Translations under genes and position numbers: made by a program
Notes under the pieces: generated by a model
What the model saw: the letters and a program-made list of their open reading frames with translations, nothing else
Databases searched by the model: none
Told to the model about the DNA's origin: nothing
Assembly: GCA_037954665.1 (NCBI GenBank)
Contig: JBBMOL010000057.1
Location: 4,340,001 to 4,404,000, forward strand
Origin: Laguncularia racemosa
Taxonomy: Eukaryota; Streptophyta; Magnoliopsida; Myrtales; Combretaceae
Direction of reading: 5' to 3'
Length of the DNA stretch: 64,000 bases
In this document: positions 22,486 through 35,200 of the stretch, one piece after another
Numbering within the stretch: the stretch's first letter is position 1
Layout: the number at the start of each line of letters is the position of its first letter

Positions 22486-25105
22486 AACCCATGATTAATC
22501 CTGTAGCCTTAAGTGGCTCAAAAGATTACAAATCCAACCTTATACACACAAATATTTACATTACAAGCTGAAGATTAACACCTATAGATCTTATTTACAA
22601 GCACTACAACATCATATACAGGACAATCTTACTACAAATAACAGAGGTTCCAAAATGGAAACTAAGGGCCTCTTTACGTCTATTGACGCTCTTTAAAAAC
22701 CCGAGTCTCCAACAACTTATTCTTTAGTACCTATACCTGAGGTTAGCAAAAACACTAACCCCTCAGCTTCTTAAAAAGCAAAGTGAGTACAAAATCAAGC
22801 AACCTAGTAAAAACAAACAACAAAATCAAATAATAGTAATAAACAATATTATCAAATACCTCAAAAATGATTACTCAAATAAGTAAGTTTTCAACTCAAA
22901 GCTATACTCGCAAGAAACCCAATTCAATTTATTACATTTTAACATCACCATGATCTTACTTAATGATATTTTCCCTATAATTCCATTTTACTAAACTCAT
23001 AACCATTTCATTGGAGACCATTTCAATTACTCATGTTTACTCACAGGTCACAAATATTTTTCAGTTAACCCAGACAGAGCCTGTTAACTGGTAGGTAAAC
23101 TACCCTCATGTACTTTTCAAAAGTTAATGTTTTCTCAACCAATTAAGACATCCTTATATACTCTTTTTAGTTAGAAACATTCAGCTCGCCCTTCACCTAC
23201 CTCGAACAAAAGGGGTGACCAGATTCCCATAGGTCATTAAATCAGGCCGGTCCATCAACCGTACCTCAAATCCATCCGGGTCGACTTAAAGGTCGTACCA
23301 CAAACTTACTAGGCAGGGAATAGGACTTTTCTTACATTAAGTGTTTTGGGTTAGTAGGTACTTATAGCCTAAACCCCATTTGATATGTTCAAGTCCTAAA
23401 ACTCAGTTAGGTATACTTTAATGAAGTCATACATGTCAAAGATCAGTTTTCCATTTTATTATCCATTTATATATTTCATCGTTACCGAGACAACAATCGT
23501 ATGAACTCAGCCAGTCATAAAAACCCCATCCAATAAGCTAAAAATAACCCAGCATTACATCACAATCATGAAGCATTCAATAATTTAAATTCATTACATC
23601 ACATACAATCAAGAATAGTACAATCAAATCTCGTACCCAACTCTCATTCTAGGATTTTCTAGAATGTTCCCTTTTTCTCATAATCCAACCATATCATGAC
23701 ACACAACCGGCCATCAATAAACCAATGTAATTAAACAATCCTCCTGCATTGTTCACAGTAAGTGATCGTATAGGGTAATTTCAGCCAACAACAAGTAGTC
23801 TACATTATCAACCACTTATACCCAAGAGAGGAGTTAAGGGGGTACTCACCTGAAACAATAAATGACAATCTAAAAAGTTGCACCAACCAAATTCCTTTGT
23901 CCTCCTTACTCAACAGAAATACTTAAATCATCAGTATACCAATCAATGTTGCCCCATTCACTCTACTGAACCCTAAATTGCTAATTTAGTATTACAAACC
24001 CCTAAATTCCATCATAACCTCATATATTCCACCAATTTCCTACAATTTCTAATTCATACACATACGGGTATACTACGCTCTATTATATATTAATGTAATT
24101 AAATTTCGATCTGATTTTATATTGAATCATATGGTTCCAAATTATCATGATTTTGTATCGAACACTCCCGTTTTTGTTTCGTAACTAACCCAAGCTTCTT
24201 ATCATCATATTATACTTTAATGAGCCTCAACTGAACATCAAACTCAACTAATCAAATCAAATTCCCTAATTTTGCTAAGGATTTAATTTGGCCAGAACAT
24301 GGTAATTAGCTTGAAAAATTCACTAAAAATAGAAAACGACTCCAATTTGAACAATTATTGATTTGGTGATCTAATAAATCATATAAGGATCTTATATACT
24401 AAACATTACATAAAAAATACATCATTTGATCTATTCATTTTCCAATTTAATTTACGACCAGAATAGAGCATTTCTTAAGTATCACATATTTTTTAATTAA
24501 ATTTCAAAAAAATAAAATTATTACATTAATATAAATACAAAATTATTCCAGAATATCAAAAATCATAATTTTTCATCAACATTTGATATATATATATATA
24601 TATATATATATTTTAAATAGGAAGTTTTGGGCGTTATTGGGGTATGCTCCGTTCATCGGCCTTTGGCCACCAACGCGGACAACCACTATGTCAGCCGGAA
24701 TCCTCCCCCACTCAAAACCTTAACCCTAGCTTGGCCTAGCAGCAGATTTACCCTAACCCCTTCGAACGAACAGACCAAATCCTCTCCCATTTAATTTGAT
24801 TTTTTTCTTCAATTTCTTCAAATTCTTGTTGCATCCTACTTCAATCTTGTTCTTCTTCTTATCCTGATAATTGCATGTTGGAAATTTCAATTTCAATTTG
24901 CCTAGAAAATTCGAATGAAATGAAGAGAGTTTTGGTTTCTTTTTTTTCTTCTAATTTTTGATGATTTTTTTTTCTTCTCTCTCTATTCTAATATATATAT
25001 AATACTACTTAGTTAATTTTGCTGACATTGAGTGAGGGTGCTGTTCTGCATGTTTTTTTTTTCCTAGCTATATATAATATAATATAATATGTACATTTTT
25101 TTACA

Positions 25106-25136
<31 letters not shown>

Positions 25137-25318
25137 GCCCATATAATTCAATTTATTATTATTATTATTTATATATATATATTTATTTTATTTTATATAT
25201 TTTATTTTATTTTTAGCATATAACATATATATATATATATTCATTTTACCTTACACACACACATATATATATATACTATTTTAATTTTAACATTATTACT
25301 TAAGTTTAGGTCCTCACA
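22486..25318 (-). other. Body of the probable solo LTR
   Basis: No gene is supported in this 2.8 kb. In the minus sense GTACTCAC followed by a polypyrimidine and GC-poor region suggests LTR R/U5 material. From 24588 to 24611 there is a TA run, and 25080-25280 is a dense set of AT and CA microsatellites. Confidence 0.4.
24588..24611. repeat. TA dinucleotide microsatellite
   Basis: About twelve consecutive AT/TA units. Further AT-rich microsatellites follow at 25105-25135 and 25165-25275. Confidence 0.8.
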
Positions 25319-25837
25319 AATCAACTCTATAATTTACCAATTAAACAATAGGGTATAGGTTAGTATTAGTACTCATAATCCCTATGAGATAATATCTATA
25401 TTTAATATACTATATTATAAAAATTGATAGGTACACTTACCTCACATCACATCTAAATATTAAACCATAATCAAAACTTAATTTGTAAAAATGAAGAGTT
25501 AGTAAATTAAGATCTTTTTATTTTTTCAATATGCTTATTAGTAAGGCTAAACTGTTAAGTCTTAAAATCTATTGGACTCTGCATAATCAGATAAGTTTTG
25601 GCATGCGTCATAGGATAGGTTTCACTTCTAAATTTTTCAAATCTATACTTTTAAGGTAAGGTATAAGAGATAGCATCAAACCCAACTGGAACCTCCTTGG
25701 AACCATTATTGTATTTACTATAAGATCTTTGTTACAATGTACCCATGTTCAACTAGTTTGCTACACCACTTTATATTAAATAACTCTACAATCATTTTCT
25801 ATCTCAAATGGCTAGTATAGAGCCTCTTAAAAAACTC

Positions 25838-26330
25838 TTCTCAAAGCATATTAAGGTGATCTACTAAGTAATAAGTCTTTGTACTACTTTCCACCGATCT
25901 GATGTAGTGCTTTTCAATAGGAAGATTGCATATGTCACTTTCCTATTTTCTAGTCTCATATGTGCAAAAGTTTTTTTCATTTCTTCTATCCACTCTTTTG
26001 CCTTTGAGTGGATGGAATGATGCAACAAAAAAGGCTTCACAAGTTGAATGAATCCTAGCAACCCGACCATCATACATGGTATTCTACCAATATCATTCAC
26101 TATTAGGATTTGGTAGCAATTCCCATTCTATTTAATAAGCTTAACATCATCTTGCATCACCTAGGTATATAGTTGCACCTATTGTTACTAACCTTGAACC
26201 ATTCCCACTAAAGTGTGCACTAAATTCATCAGTTAGTGCTCTTCAGTCTTGCAGCAGGTGTGGGTTATTGCTTAGGGTTCTCTAGAATAAACTCCTCATT
26301 GGCATCATTATTATTGAAGTTTTATGCTCT
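25838..26330 (-). pseudogene. Eroded gypsy gag fragment
   Basis: The minus-strand frame at 25864-26100 contains HSKAKEWIEEMKKTFAHM followed by a TYAIFLLKS-like segment and SDRWKVVQRL. This is the WI-x-EMEKTF...A-x-LL-x-W pattern of Ty3/gypsy gag proteins. Upstream in the same sense further coding-like sequence is broken by stops. No protease or RT follows and no LTR was assigned. It is probably a scrap of a chromovirus. Confidence 0.5.
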
Positions 26331-26339
26331 CTTAACCCT

Positions 26340-27555
26340 TTTTTAAGGTACATAATAGGTAGAGAGAAGGTATATAAGCTATTATCTCCAATACAATTGT
26401 AATATAAATTTTAGAGAATATTGACAAATATCATTTTATCTCTTAAATATAAATTCCAAAATTCACCAATAATTAAATAAAGAATTACTTTAAAGCAAGA
26501 CTTAACCTATTTTATAGTCATCGCAATGTCATAGTTTTCAAAATAGTCATCACTTAAAATATATATTCCTAAGTGGGTGTGCAATAAAGCTTAGTATGGA
26601 AATACTACATGGAATCATGAACGTATGACAAGCCACATACATCATATTTCGACATGCAACAATTAATATCAATCAACACACTTAATTGAATTACTATTGT
26701 TAAAAATTCTCCACAAGATGCAAGGAACTAAACCTGTAGAGTCATTTTGAAAATGTGTACCCTCTAGCTTCCTAAAGGCAAAAGTTGATTTTTAAAAGTA
26801 TGCATTAGCCCCCCAAAATCTAGAGTCATTTTGAAAGTGTAAATTCTTTTGATCCCTAGAATTGATTTTTAAAGTGTAGGACTATACTCCCTAGCTTCAA
26901 TTTCAAAAGTGTGGAGTAGATTTGTAGAATCATTTTTAGAATGACAATAAGACCATTTTTTTCCTAGGTCTATCATCAATTTATGAACACAATTGCATGC
27001 TTTTACAATTAGAGCTTAATTATAATTTATCTCCAAAAGATGATTAACTACTAAGATAATTATAGTTTTAAAAGGTAAATCTAAGTTTGAAAGTTCTAGA
27101 GAAAATAGGGGGTAAAAACACAAACACACATACCCCCCTCACTCACATGAAAAATTCTATAGTGACTTAAGTAACATTCTTAATCCCCTCTTAAGCTCAT
27201 AGTGATTTCTTTCTCTCTAATGAAGAATCCGCATTAAACTTATGATTTCCAATTGATATGGGGAAATAAGATGGATAAAGTGATTTTAAAAGATTCTTAC
27301 CTTGTAGAGAGATTGTGTATGTATTGGTTGTAAGACAAGACAAAAGGAAGAGAGGAAAAGAAGTAAGGGTTGGACATAGTGAGAGAGAAGAGAAGATATT
27401 GAAGAGTAGCCTTTTTATGGTTCTATAGAAGAGAAAAAGAGGTTAGCCATTTATTTATAAAAAAAAAAAACCCTTAAGGTTAAATGTTCTTTCTGACCTT
27501 CTATTTAAAATATTTTTTTTAGGAATTTTATGCGTGTAGAGGAAGTGTCTCAAAA
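26340..27555. other. AT-rich intergenic DNA
   Basis: No gene, RNA or clear repeat is seen. At 26750-26950 a phrase with CTAG/GTGTA and TTTTGAAAGTGT-like words recurs loosely three times. A purine-rich stretch lies at 27320-27400. Confidence 0.4.
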
Positions 27556-27559
27556 GCAT

Positions 27560-28075
27560 GATACCAGATAGGTAAAGTGAATTATGTTTGAGACAGTTAA
27601 ACAAATAACCATAGAGGAAAGAGAAAAGCTATAGAACTGAAAGATAAGAAGAAGTTATGAAAGTATTGTAATTGCAACAAGAATGGTAATTATGTAAAGG
27701 AGTGTCAATTACAAAAGAAAGCCTAAATAGAACCCCTAAGTAATGTAGCAATTTTAGTGAAAGAAAGTGAATTTCTTACTACAGTTGTTGAGGAATTTAA
27801 GGGGTAGCATATCGATACAATAACCAAGTTAAACATGATTACTATGGTTACATTAAGTGAATGATGATTAAATTTAAAAGCAATGGTTCATGTTTACAAC
27901 AAGCATCAACTATTCAATAATTATAAAGATGTAGAAAACCAAGAAGCCTTTATATGAAAGGATAACTTAGCTAAATAGTGGTGGTTGAATGCTAAGGGGT
28001 GGCAATCAACTAGCAAGGAGTGGCTCTTAAAATGGCCTATTAGGTAGGTTGAATGGCCACCATAACTGATCAAAT
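27560..28075 (+). pseudogene. Eroded copia gag-protease fragment
   Basis: On the plus strand CNCNKNGNYVKECQLQKK (near 27670) matches a copia zinc knuckle in which the usual His is Tyr. It is followed by NVAILVKESEFLTTVV. Further on, VHVYNKHQLFNNYKDVENQEAFI (shown here only as the motif KHQLFNNYKDVENQ) matches the region after the protease active site of some copia elements. The active-site block itself is not readable and stops are frequent. No LTRs were found. Confidence 0.5.
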
Positions 28076-28079
28076 TGAG

Positions 28080-31000
28080 GTAATCAATTCAACTTGATTT
28101 TGTCATGTTTTTCTACTCTTTCAACTATTGTAAGCTTAAATTAAAGTTTATAGTTTTAACTAGGGTCTTAAAGTTTACTTCTACAAATTAATCAATGCAA
28201 AATTGAATTATATCTATCTAGTGTAAATTATACTAGGTGTTCTTGATCCAAATTTTAGGTAAAGCTATTTCTAAATGTTGAATTGCATTTAGAGTAAATT
28301 CCAAATACAATCTTTTATATTGACTTCATGTGTATCTTATCCTTATCCTTGAAATTGAGTGTTTAGATCCTTAAATATTTGGAAAAAAAAATCTTAAACT
28401 CTTACATAACAATTTTACTTTTGATTATATATATATATATTCAAATTTATTTCTCATTATTTTATCTAAGGGTAATGCTAGCGATATGCTTGACACATGC
28501 AAGATGAAGATTTTTTTTTTCCATAAGGACCAATGAAGATTTCCAATTCGTTTGTTACTAAACCAAAGTGATGAGAAGAGCTTTACTTTAAAAAATAGTA
28601 GGAATATATAGCTTACACGACCTTTGATTTTTTGTTTTTTTTTTAACTAGTAATAAGAACTAGAGGTGTTAATTTATTTTTCTATAGGTTATATGTTACT
28701 TATGATTGCTTCTACTAGAGGGATCCATGATGAAAAAATAAGAAGAGTTGATCATTATGAGCACCCTTGATTAGTGCAATAAGATGTGCATGAGAGACAA
28801 GTAAATTCTTGAACCTAGGGAACATTGTAAGATACTTAATTCCCTATTTTAGAGGTCAATAGAAACTAAGATATAATAGGAGACGACAAGCTAGTCAATC
28901 CCTAATCTTTAAAGATAGCTCACTTGTTGAAATGTTGAATAAATTTACTTAGGCTTAGCCCCATGTTAGAAAACAAAAGAGGTTATGAATCAACTCATCC
29001 CTAAGTAGGTGATTTGAGGAAAGAAAGAGTTTGTTGGTTTGAACACTTAATGTTAAGGATAAGGGGACTAAATACAAATAAAGTCAATATAAATTGGTGT
29101 ATTTGCAATTTATTATATTAAAGTTCACAAGTTTTAAGGTTGCATTAATTGTTTTTTTTTTTTTTGTGGGTGAAATTTCTAATACCTTAATTATGACCTA
29201 TGTTTGGTTTAAAAATCTTTCCTAAAATTGATATCAAATCTTGAAAATAATTTTTTTGATATTTGATCAAGATGCAAGTTAGGTTTAATTTAAGATACAA
29301 TTTTATAAAAATTCCTAAATGAGGTTTGATTACTAACTTGAAAATTTTGACAAAACCTACAAATAATGTAAATAGTCTTTTAATAGAGTGAGTTGTAAGA
29401 AAAGATCTAAGGCCCTACTTATAGGCCTTGAAATGGGGTTAGGATTTGTCTCATCACATGGTTAGTGCTTAATGTTATTAATTTTAGTAAAAACCGGTTT
29501 TCTAGAAAGTTGTGTATTAGATAAAATCTTACAAATTCATTAATCTTTTTTCTTTTGGCTAATAACAATGAATTTCATTCATTAGAAGAAAATTACCTCA
29601 GTTACATAAATTGATAAAAAAAATAATGACAAATGAAGAGTGTGTATGATGGGGGTTGGGGTGGTGGGTATGAAAACCTTATTGTTACATTCCTTTTACA
29701 ATCAAAATTTCCTATATGGGGGAATAACATTATTTCTCCCAAGAGAATAAAACTCATCAAATTGGCGATTGCACTAAATTGCATAAAAAGGATTATATAA
29801 TCTTATATTAGGGATGAAAAACAAAAAAGGAAAAAAGAGAGATACATAAAAAAAAAACCCGCTTATCCTATGCTACAAACAAAACTATATTAGCTTAGTC
29901 TTCACAATCTTCAAACCAATCAAATTTATAGGCATATACCTGTGGTTGTGTAAATATAATATTGTTGGATCGATGATGATGGGCTTGGTAGAAAATACCC
30001 ATATCCGATACTTGTAGTGGTAGATTTATAGATGTTGGTATTAGTAATAGTGAATTTGTGGATTTAAGATAGTAAACAAATGAAAGAAATTTAGAATGCA
30101 ATTGCCACTCTACACTAGTTTGTTAAGAAGGTTCAAGACGAAGTGAAGGGAGGGAGGGAGGGGTGTTGAAAGGGAGGAAGAGAGTGAGCACATAGAAATA
30201 ATTAATCCTTTAAATTCATATATATTTCTATGTATATATACATATGTATAAACACACATTATGAAAATTTGAAATATTTCACATATGTTAAGAAAGCAAG
30301 TTATTAGAAAATTAAATCAAGCGAAACTCAAATTATAAGATGAGTGTAGATATACTCGTATAAGAATTAAAGCATGGTTAGTAGAAAAAAAAGTATAAAA
30401 CACGATTTTACTTCTTCAAACATTTGAAAAAAAGTACATGTTAATCTTATAACGGTATTAAATTAAAAACTACTCTAAATTACATCCATGCTTCATTTTT
30501 TGAAATTGTGCATATCTTTCCTTATGCATGGGTCGTATAACTTTTTGCACGTGAAGACTACCATATAGTAGAATATCTTACATGCATGTGGCATTGGTAT
30601 GCTAAATAATGTAACCAAAAAGAAAAAAAGGTTAAAATGATAAGTCTTAATAAAGTTAAATAAAAATTATACAAAAGAAACACTAAAAAGGAGAGAAAAT
30701 TATGTGGTTACCATTAACTTCTTACTTCTCTTCCCATCAGGTACCACTAGGGGTATAAATAAGTTAAACTAGTCATGAGCTACTTGAATTTACCTCAATA
30801 TTTACTTGAGTTATTAAGTTAAACTTAAGTTTGAGCTACTTAAATAGTTTATCAAGTTGACTTTGCACTTTATAATAGTTGACTTGATTTACTTACAAGC
30901 TTAATGGAGTTTGAGTTGAGTTTAAATGTTAAGAAAACTCAAATTGAGTTTTCATATTAATATTATTTTAATTAGAATAAGAAAATTTAGACAAATCGAG

Positions 31001-32216
31001 AATTAATGATTATAATGGAGTTGAACTTGACCTTTTTAAGTGCTATTTAGAGTTGGATTTGAGCTTTAACTTAAAACTCTATTGTGTCTTTAAGTTGTTT
31101 ATTGCTTTAGCCACCACTTTCTCTTAATTTGGTACCATCATGTTGGCCTAGTCAAAAGAAAAATAAATAAAAAACATATAAACAAAATGTTGTAATTGTA
31201 GGTTAGCTCAAGTAAAGCGACCCAACCAACACATGATTTGTTTGTACCTTTGTGATTTGTGCTTAGAAGAGCGATGAATTGAATTAAAAGTCTTCCCTCT
31301 ATAAATTAAATTTTATGTTTCACTTAGTGATGTTAAGTTATAATATTTGAAATCTAAGTATGATATATTCGAATTTGGAACATGTTGGAGGTGTTAAAAT
31401 GTGATAAAAAAATTTTCTTACTTGTATAATTTATCTAAAGGTATTTAAATTTGGTTTGGGAATTTAAATAAGGTAGGAGTAGAATTATAATTTTTAAAGA
31501 ATAGAATGAAGAAGGAATACTAATTCTTTATAGTTCCTTTAAAATTTCATGAATAAACATAAAAGCATATTGAAAACAAAATCAAAGAATAATTATTTTC
31601 TTATATCACATTTAGTATATTAAAATGGAATAAGATTGTAATGGAATAACAATTCTTCTGTTATTATTTTGTTTTATGGTAGGGCTATTTTTAAAATAAA
31701 AGTTATATTATATGAGAAATAGCAATTCTTTCGGTAAATCAAAGGAATCAGGATTCCTTTTCTGTTTAGTATTCCTTATAATATAATTTTTTATAAATCA
31801 AATAAAGGAATAATTATTCTACGGTGATAAATATAGAATTATAATTTCTTTCCAATCAAACAAACACAATGTTAGATTTATAAAAGAATTTTAATTCCTT
31901 ATTTTATATTAATAATAATTTCATAAATATTTATTTCGCTAACTAAATATATTTTATATTAATAAAAATTTCATAAAATATTTATTTTACTAACTAAATA
32001 TAGAAATATTACTATTGAAAAGAAATGAAATTTTATTTTACTTTCATAAAATCAACCAAGTTATTATTATTATTATTATTAATTTTTGGGTAGGGGTTGG
32101 GGCTTGGTTTTAAATGTTTTTGCAATAGGGGTTGGCAGTTTGCGATTGCCATGTTTATGGTAAGGCCTCGCCACATTTTCCTTCTCGTGGTGAAACTGAA
32201 GAGAAATGTTTGCTGC

Positions 32217-32217
<1 letters not shown>
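28080..32217. other. AT-rich intergenic DNA, possible MITE remnants
   Basis: Four kilobases without a supported gene. A segment at about 30748-31130 starts AGGGGTATAAATAAG and has repeated TTGAGTT/AACTCAA words, resembling decayed non-autonomous hAT copies. At 31470-31870 GGAAT and ATTCC words recur in both directions. A TA run lies at 28427-28440, an ATT run at 32062-32081, and a GGGA-rich stretch at 30147-30182. The small frames here are unsupported. Confidence 0.4.

Positions 32218-32250
<33 letters not shown>
32218..32250. repeat. Tract of 33 cytosines
   Basis: An uninterrupted C run directly abuts the TAGGGATGTT end of the hAT element. It may be a slippage-expanded target site or an assembly artefact. 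Confidence 0.85.
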
Positions 32251-35200
32251 TAGGGATGTTAACGGGCTAAATTTGGGATGGGTCAATTGAAACCCGGACC
32301 CGACTCGATAAGGAATGGAAGTCCTAGAACTCGACCTAACCCGTCACGGGTTTTTTAACAACAAACCCGAACTTGCCCCGCCAAGAAAAATCAATACTCG
32401 AGCTCGATCCAACCTGACCCGAAAATGGATTAATTTTTTAAAATTTATTTTTACTTATTTTCATATGTCATTTCTTCAATTTATTATTAATCTATGTGTG
32501 ATGGAAAAATTAAGCGATGAACATAATATACATTATATTAATTTATGTGAAATTATAAGATACTAAATAAAAAATAACATAAAACAAAATTAATTTACAC
32601 CATATATTGAATATTTGAATGTAAAAATAAAGAGAGGAACAAAAATATGGATGCAATGCAAACACTAAACAACAAGTCCAACAATCCATCGATGAAAATT
32701 TTCCAAGTCCTACAATTTTTTAATTGTTGAGCATAAATGCATAATCACAAAATCCATTGACTAAATTTAGCACAATTATCTAAAAAGCTCCACTTGTGTC
32801 CTGCAATGAAATGTAATATAAGTATGTAACATATATTAACAATTGAAATTTTGCTTTAAAAAAAAAACTCTGTAATGACTTTTTTACTTACTCACTCTTA
32901 AATTTACACAAATTTGGATTTCACCCCAATCCTCTTCGCCAATTATCTCTATATTTATGAAGAGAAAAAATAATTATGTTAAATAAATCAAATAATGAGC
33001 AATAGAAATTTTATTAATAACTAAATAAATGCAAATGTTATGTAATATAAACTCTTACCTCTTGTTTCATATGATAACCAACTTTGAGTACACATCAATG
33101 CCTCAATTGTATTTGGATTAAGTCGACTTCTGCATGAGCTAATTACTCGTCCACCAATACTAAAAGTAGATTCAGAATCAATTATAGATACAGGAACAAC
33201 TAATATATCCCTAGCTATTTCTTGCAATGTAGGATACTTAATTCCATTTGATTTCCACCAGCTAAGGATATCAAAATTATCTATCCAAGGCAACACAGGC
33301 TCTTTTAAGTAATGCTCCAACTCTAACTTTACTTGGCCATCAGTATTGATAGAGCACAGGTATTGCACTAACCTTGATTTTTTTGTAACATCAGTATAAA
33401 AACTATCATTGCTTGTTGGAGAATTGAAAGAACTATTGCTACTGCTTGAGTGAGTGCTCTTACTATGATGAGATTTAGCATTACACTGATATTCTTGAAG
33501 CAATTCAAACAAGTATTTTTGACATTTTGTATCTCCATTGAAGCATTTACCCAATAAACATTACCAAACAAAAAGTCCACAACCTTCATTTTAAAGTGAG
33601 GATCTAAGATAGTACAAATGGCCACAATAATACGCACATCACCCTAATATTTTTGAAACTTCTTAAGCATTTTATAGGCTATAGTACTAATAATGACATC
33701 AGTAGAGTCCTTCAATTCAATTAAAGCTTCCTTAATTTCACACACCTTTTCAAAGTAATAATTTGCTATTGGCTATTGAGTACTCGAAAAAAGATTAGTT
33801 ACCTCATAAAATATTGCCAGCTTCTTGCAAATTTCTTCTACTAGCTCCCATTCATCATCTGTTGGAAGACATTTGTAGTGTTTATCCATATGCTGAACTC
33901 TATAGAAAACTTCTTTATATCCAATTGTTGTGACAAGCATACCATATGTTGAGTTCTATCTGGTTTTGCAATCTAAAGAAAGCTTTTTACGATCCAATTG
34001 CTTGCATCCTTCTCTAAACGTCTCCACTCATGATGGTGTTGCAGACCAAAACGCAACACTTTCACGAATCTTCTCAATTGCTTTTTCCATTACACTCACA
34101 TCTTCCTTCACAATCAAGTTTAATATATGTGCACAACAATGCATATGAATTACTTTCCCACGAAGAATTAGATCATCTCTTCGCAGCTTCAACAATAAAG
34201 TTGTCATCATGACATCATTCATGGAGCAATTATCTACAATAACTATAGATAATTTTCTATCTAAACTCTACGACATTAGTGACTCAAAGAGATAATCGAC
34301 AAGTACCTTATTTGTATGCGGAGTTGGAACATATACAAAATTGCATAAATATGTAAATAATGTTAATAGAAATATGTAAATGTACTTTTTCAATAGATAA
34401 AATAAGAAAAACATGATAACAAAGAAGCTTATTTTAACAGTCGACTTTGAAGCTTCCAATTGTTGTCAATGAAGTGCATCGTTACGGTCATGTATCCCCT
34501 TTTTTGATTAGATGTCCATATGTCTATTGTTATAGCAACTTGGGAATTTTGTATAATAAATTTTGCATCTATGTTCTCCTCAATTTTATGTACATTCATT
34601 TTTCCTATATTGTATAATAAATTTTGTAAATATTTTAGTACCACAAATACCATTATTCATAATTATTTTATCACAAATACAAGCTCCAACATTAAAATAA
34701 CATAATACAAGATACTACAAGCTAAGTAAATCATGATTTTATGTCATCTTGCCCCACTTTAATAATAGATCACAACTCCTTCACCAACCGATCTAAGCTC
34801 GCCCAGTCAATGGCGGCACGCGGACTGAAACATAGAAACACTACACGGTACACTTCTCACGTGCTTTATTCTTGGGACTTGACACACAGTATCATGTATC
34901 AAAGAGAACAAATATCCTAGACTAGACTAGACATAATCTAAGAAGGATTGAAGGAGTCGATGGAGCATTCGATGTTGCCCAACGGCGTCTACTCCCTACC
35001 ATCGGAGTCGGAGGATCTTTTTAAAACCATATCATCACAAGAAGCATACAAAGTGAATGCAAAGATCGATCAATCTCCTATTATCCCCACCAACAGTAAC
35101 ACCCTTCCAGTTAGGCATTTCTCGACTTGTAGTCGAGTTGGTTGATGATGTGAAGGTTATCTCTTTAAGCCGTTGGATGATGAAGGACGAGGAGTTGATA

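Larger units (their letters stand above)
17133..25318 (-). repeat. Probable solo LTR of a gypsy element, split by a copia insertion
   Basis: In the minus sense the LTR would start TGTGAGGACC at 25318, a common start for long plant gypsy LTRs, and end ...CACTATA at 17133, where CA is expected (one change). AATCA is found immediately outside both ends (17128-17132 and 25319-25323). Without the copia element at 17426-22480 it would be about 3.1 kb. No coding sequence of its own is seen. Its left third (25000-25280) is rich in TA, TTTTA and CA microsatellites. Confidence 0.45.
11454..25449 (+). mobile_element. Tat/Athila-like Ty3/gypsy remnant, 5' truncated, with nested insertions
   Basis: A plus-strand gag-protease fragment (11454-12830) is followed by about 3.1 kb of non-coding DNA and a 3' LTR starting at 15947 (TGATAAGTGC). 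The LTR body is interrupted at about 17132 and resumes at 25324, ending CACATCA at 25449. The 5' LTR, most of gag, and RT, RNase H and integrase are absent. The interruption is accounted for by a probable solo LTR that itself holds a copia element. Confidence 0.6.
15947..25449 (+). repeat. 3' LTR of the gypsy remnant, split by nested insertions
   Basis: The LTR starts TGATAAGTGC after a purine tract. It breaks off at 17132 and resumes at 25324 with sequence typical of an LTR 3' end (AATCCCTATGAGATAATATC and GGTACACTTACCTCACATCA). Joined, the two parts would be about 1.3 kb with TGAT...ATCA ends. The break carries AATCA on both sides. There is no second LTR to confirm the ends. Confidence 0.55.

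Noticed and set aside
30748..31130. Candidate MITE
   Set aside because: Only one end-like motif (AGGGGTATAAAT) and loose internal repeats are seen; no matching inverted end or target duplication was found, so it is mentioned only inside the intergenic entry.
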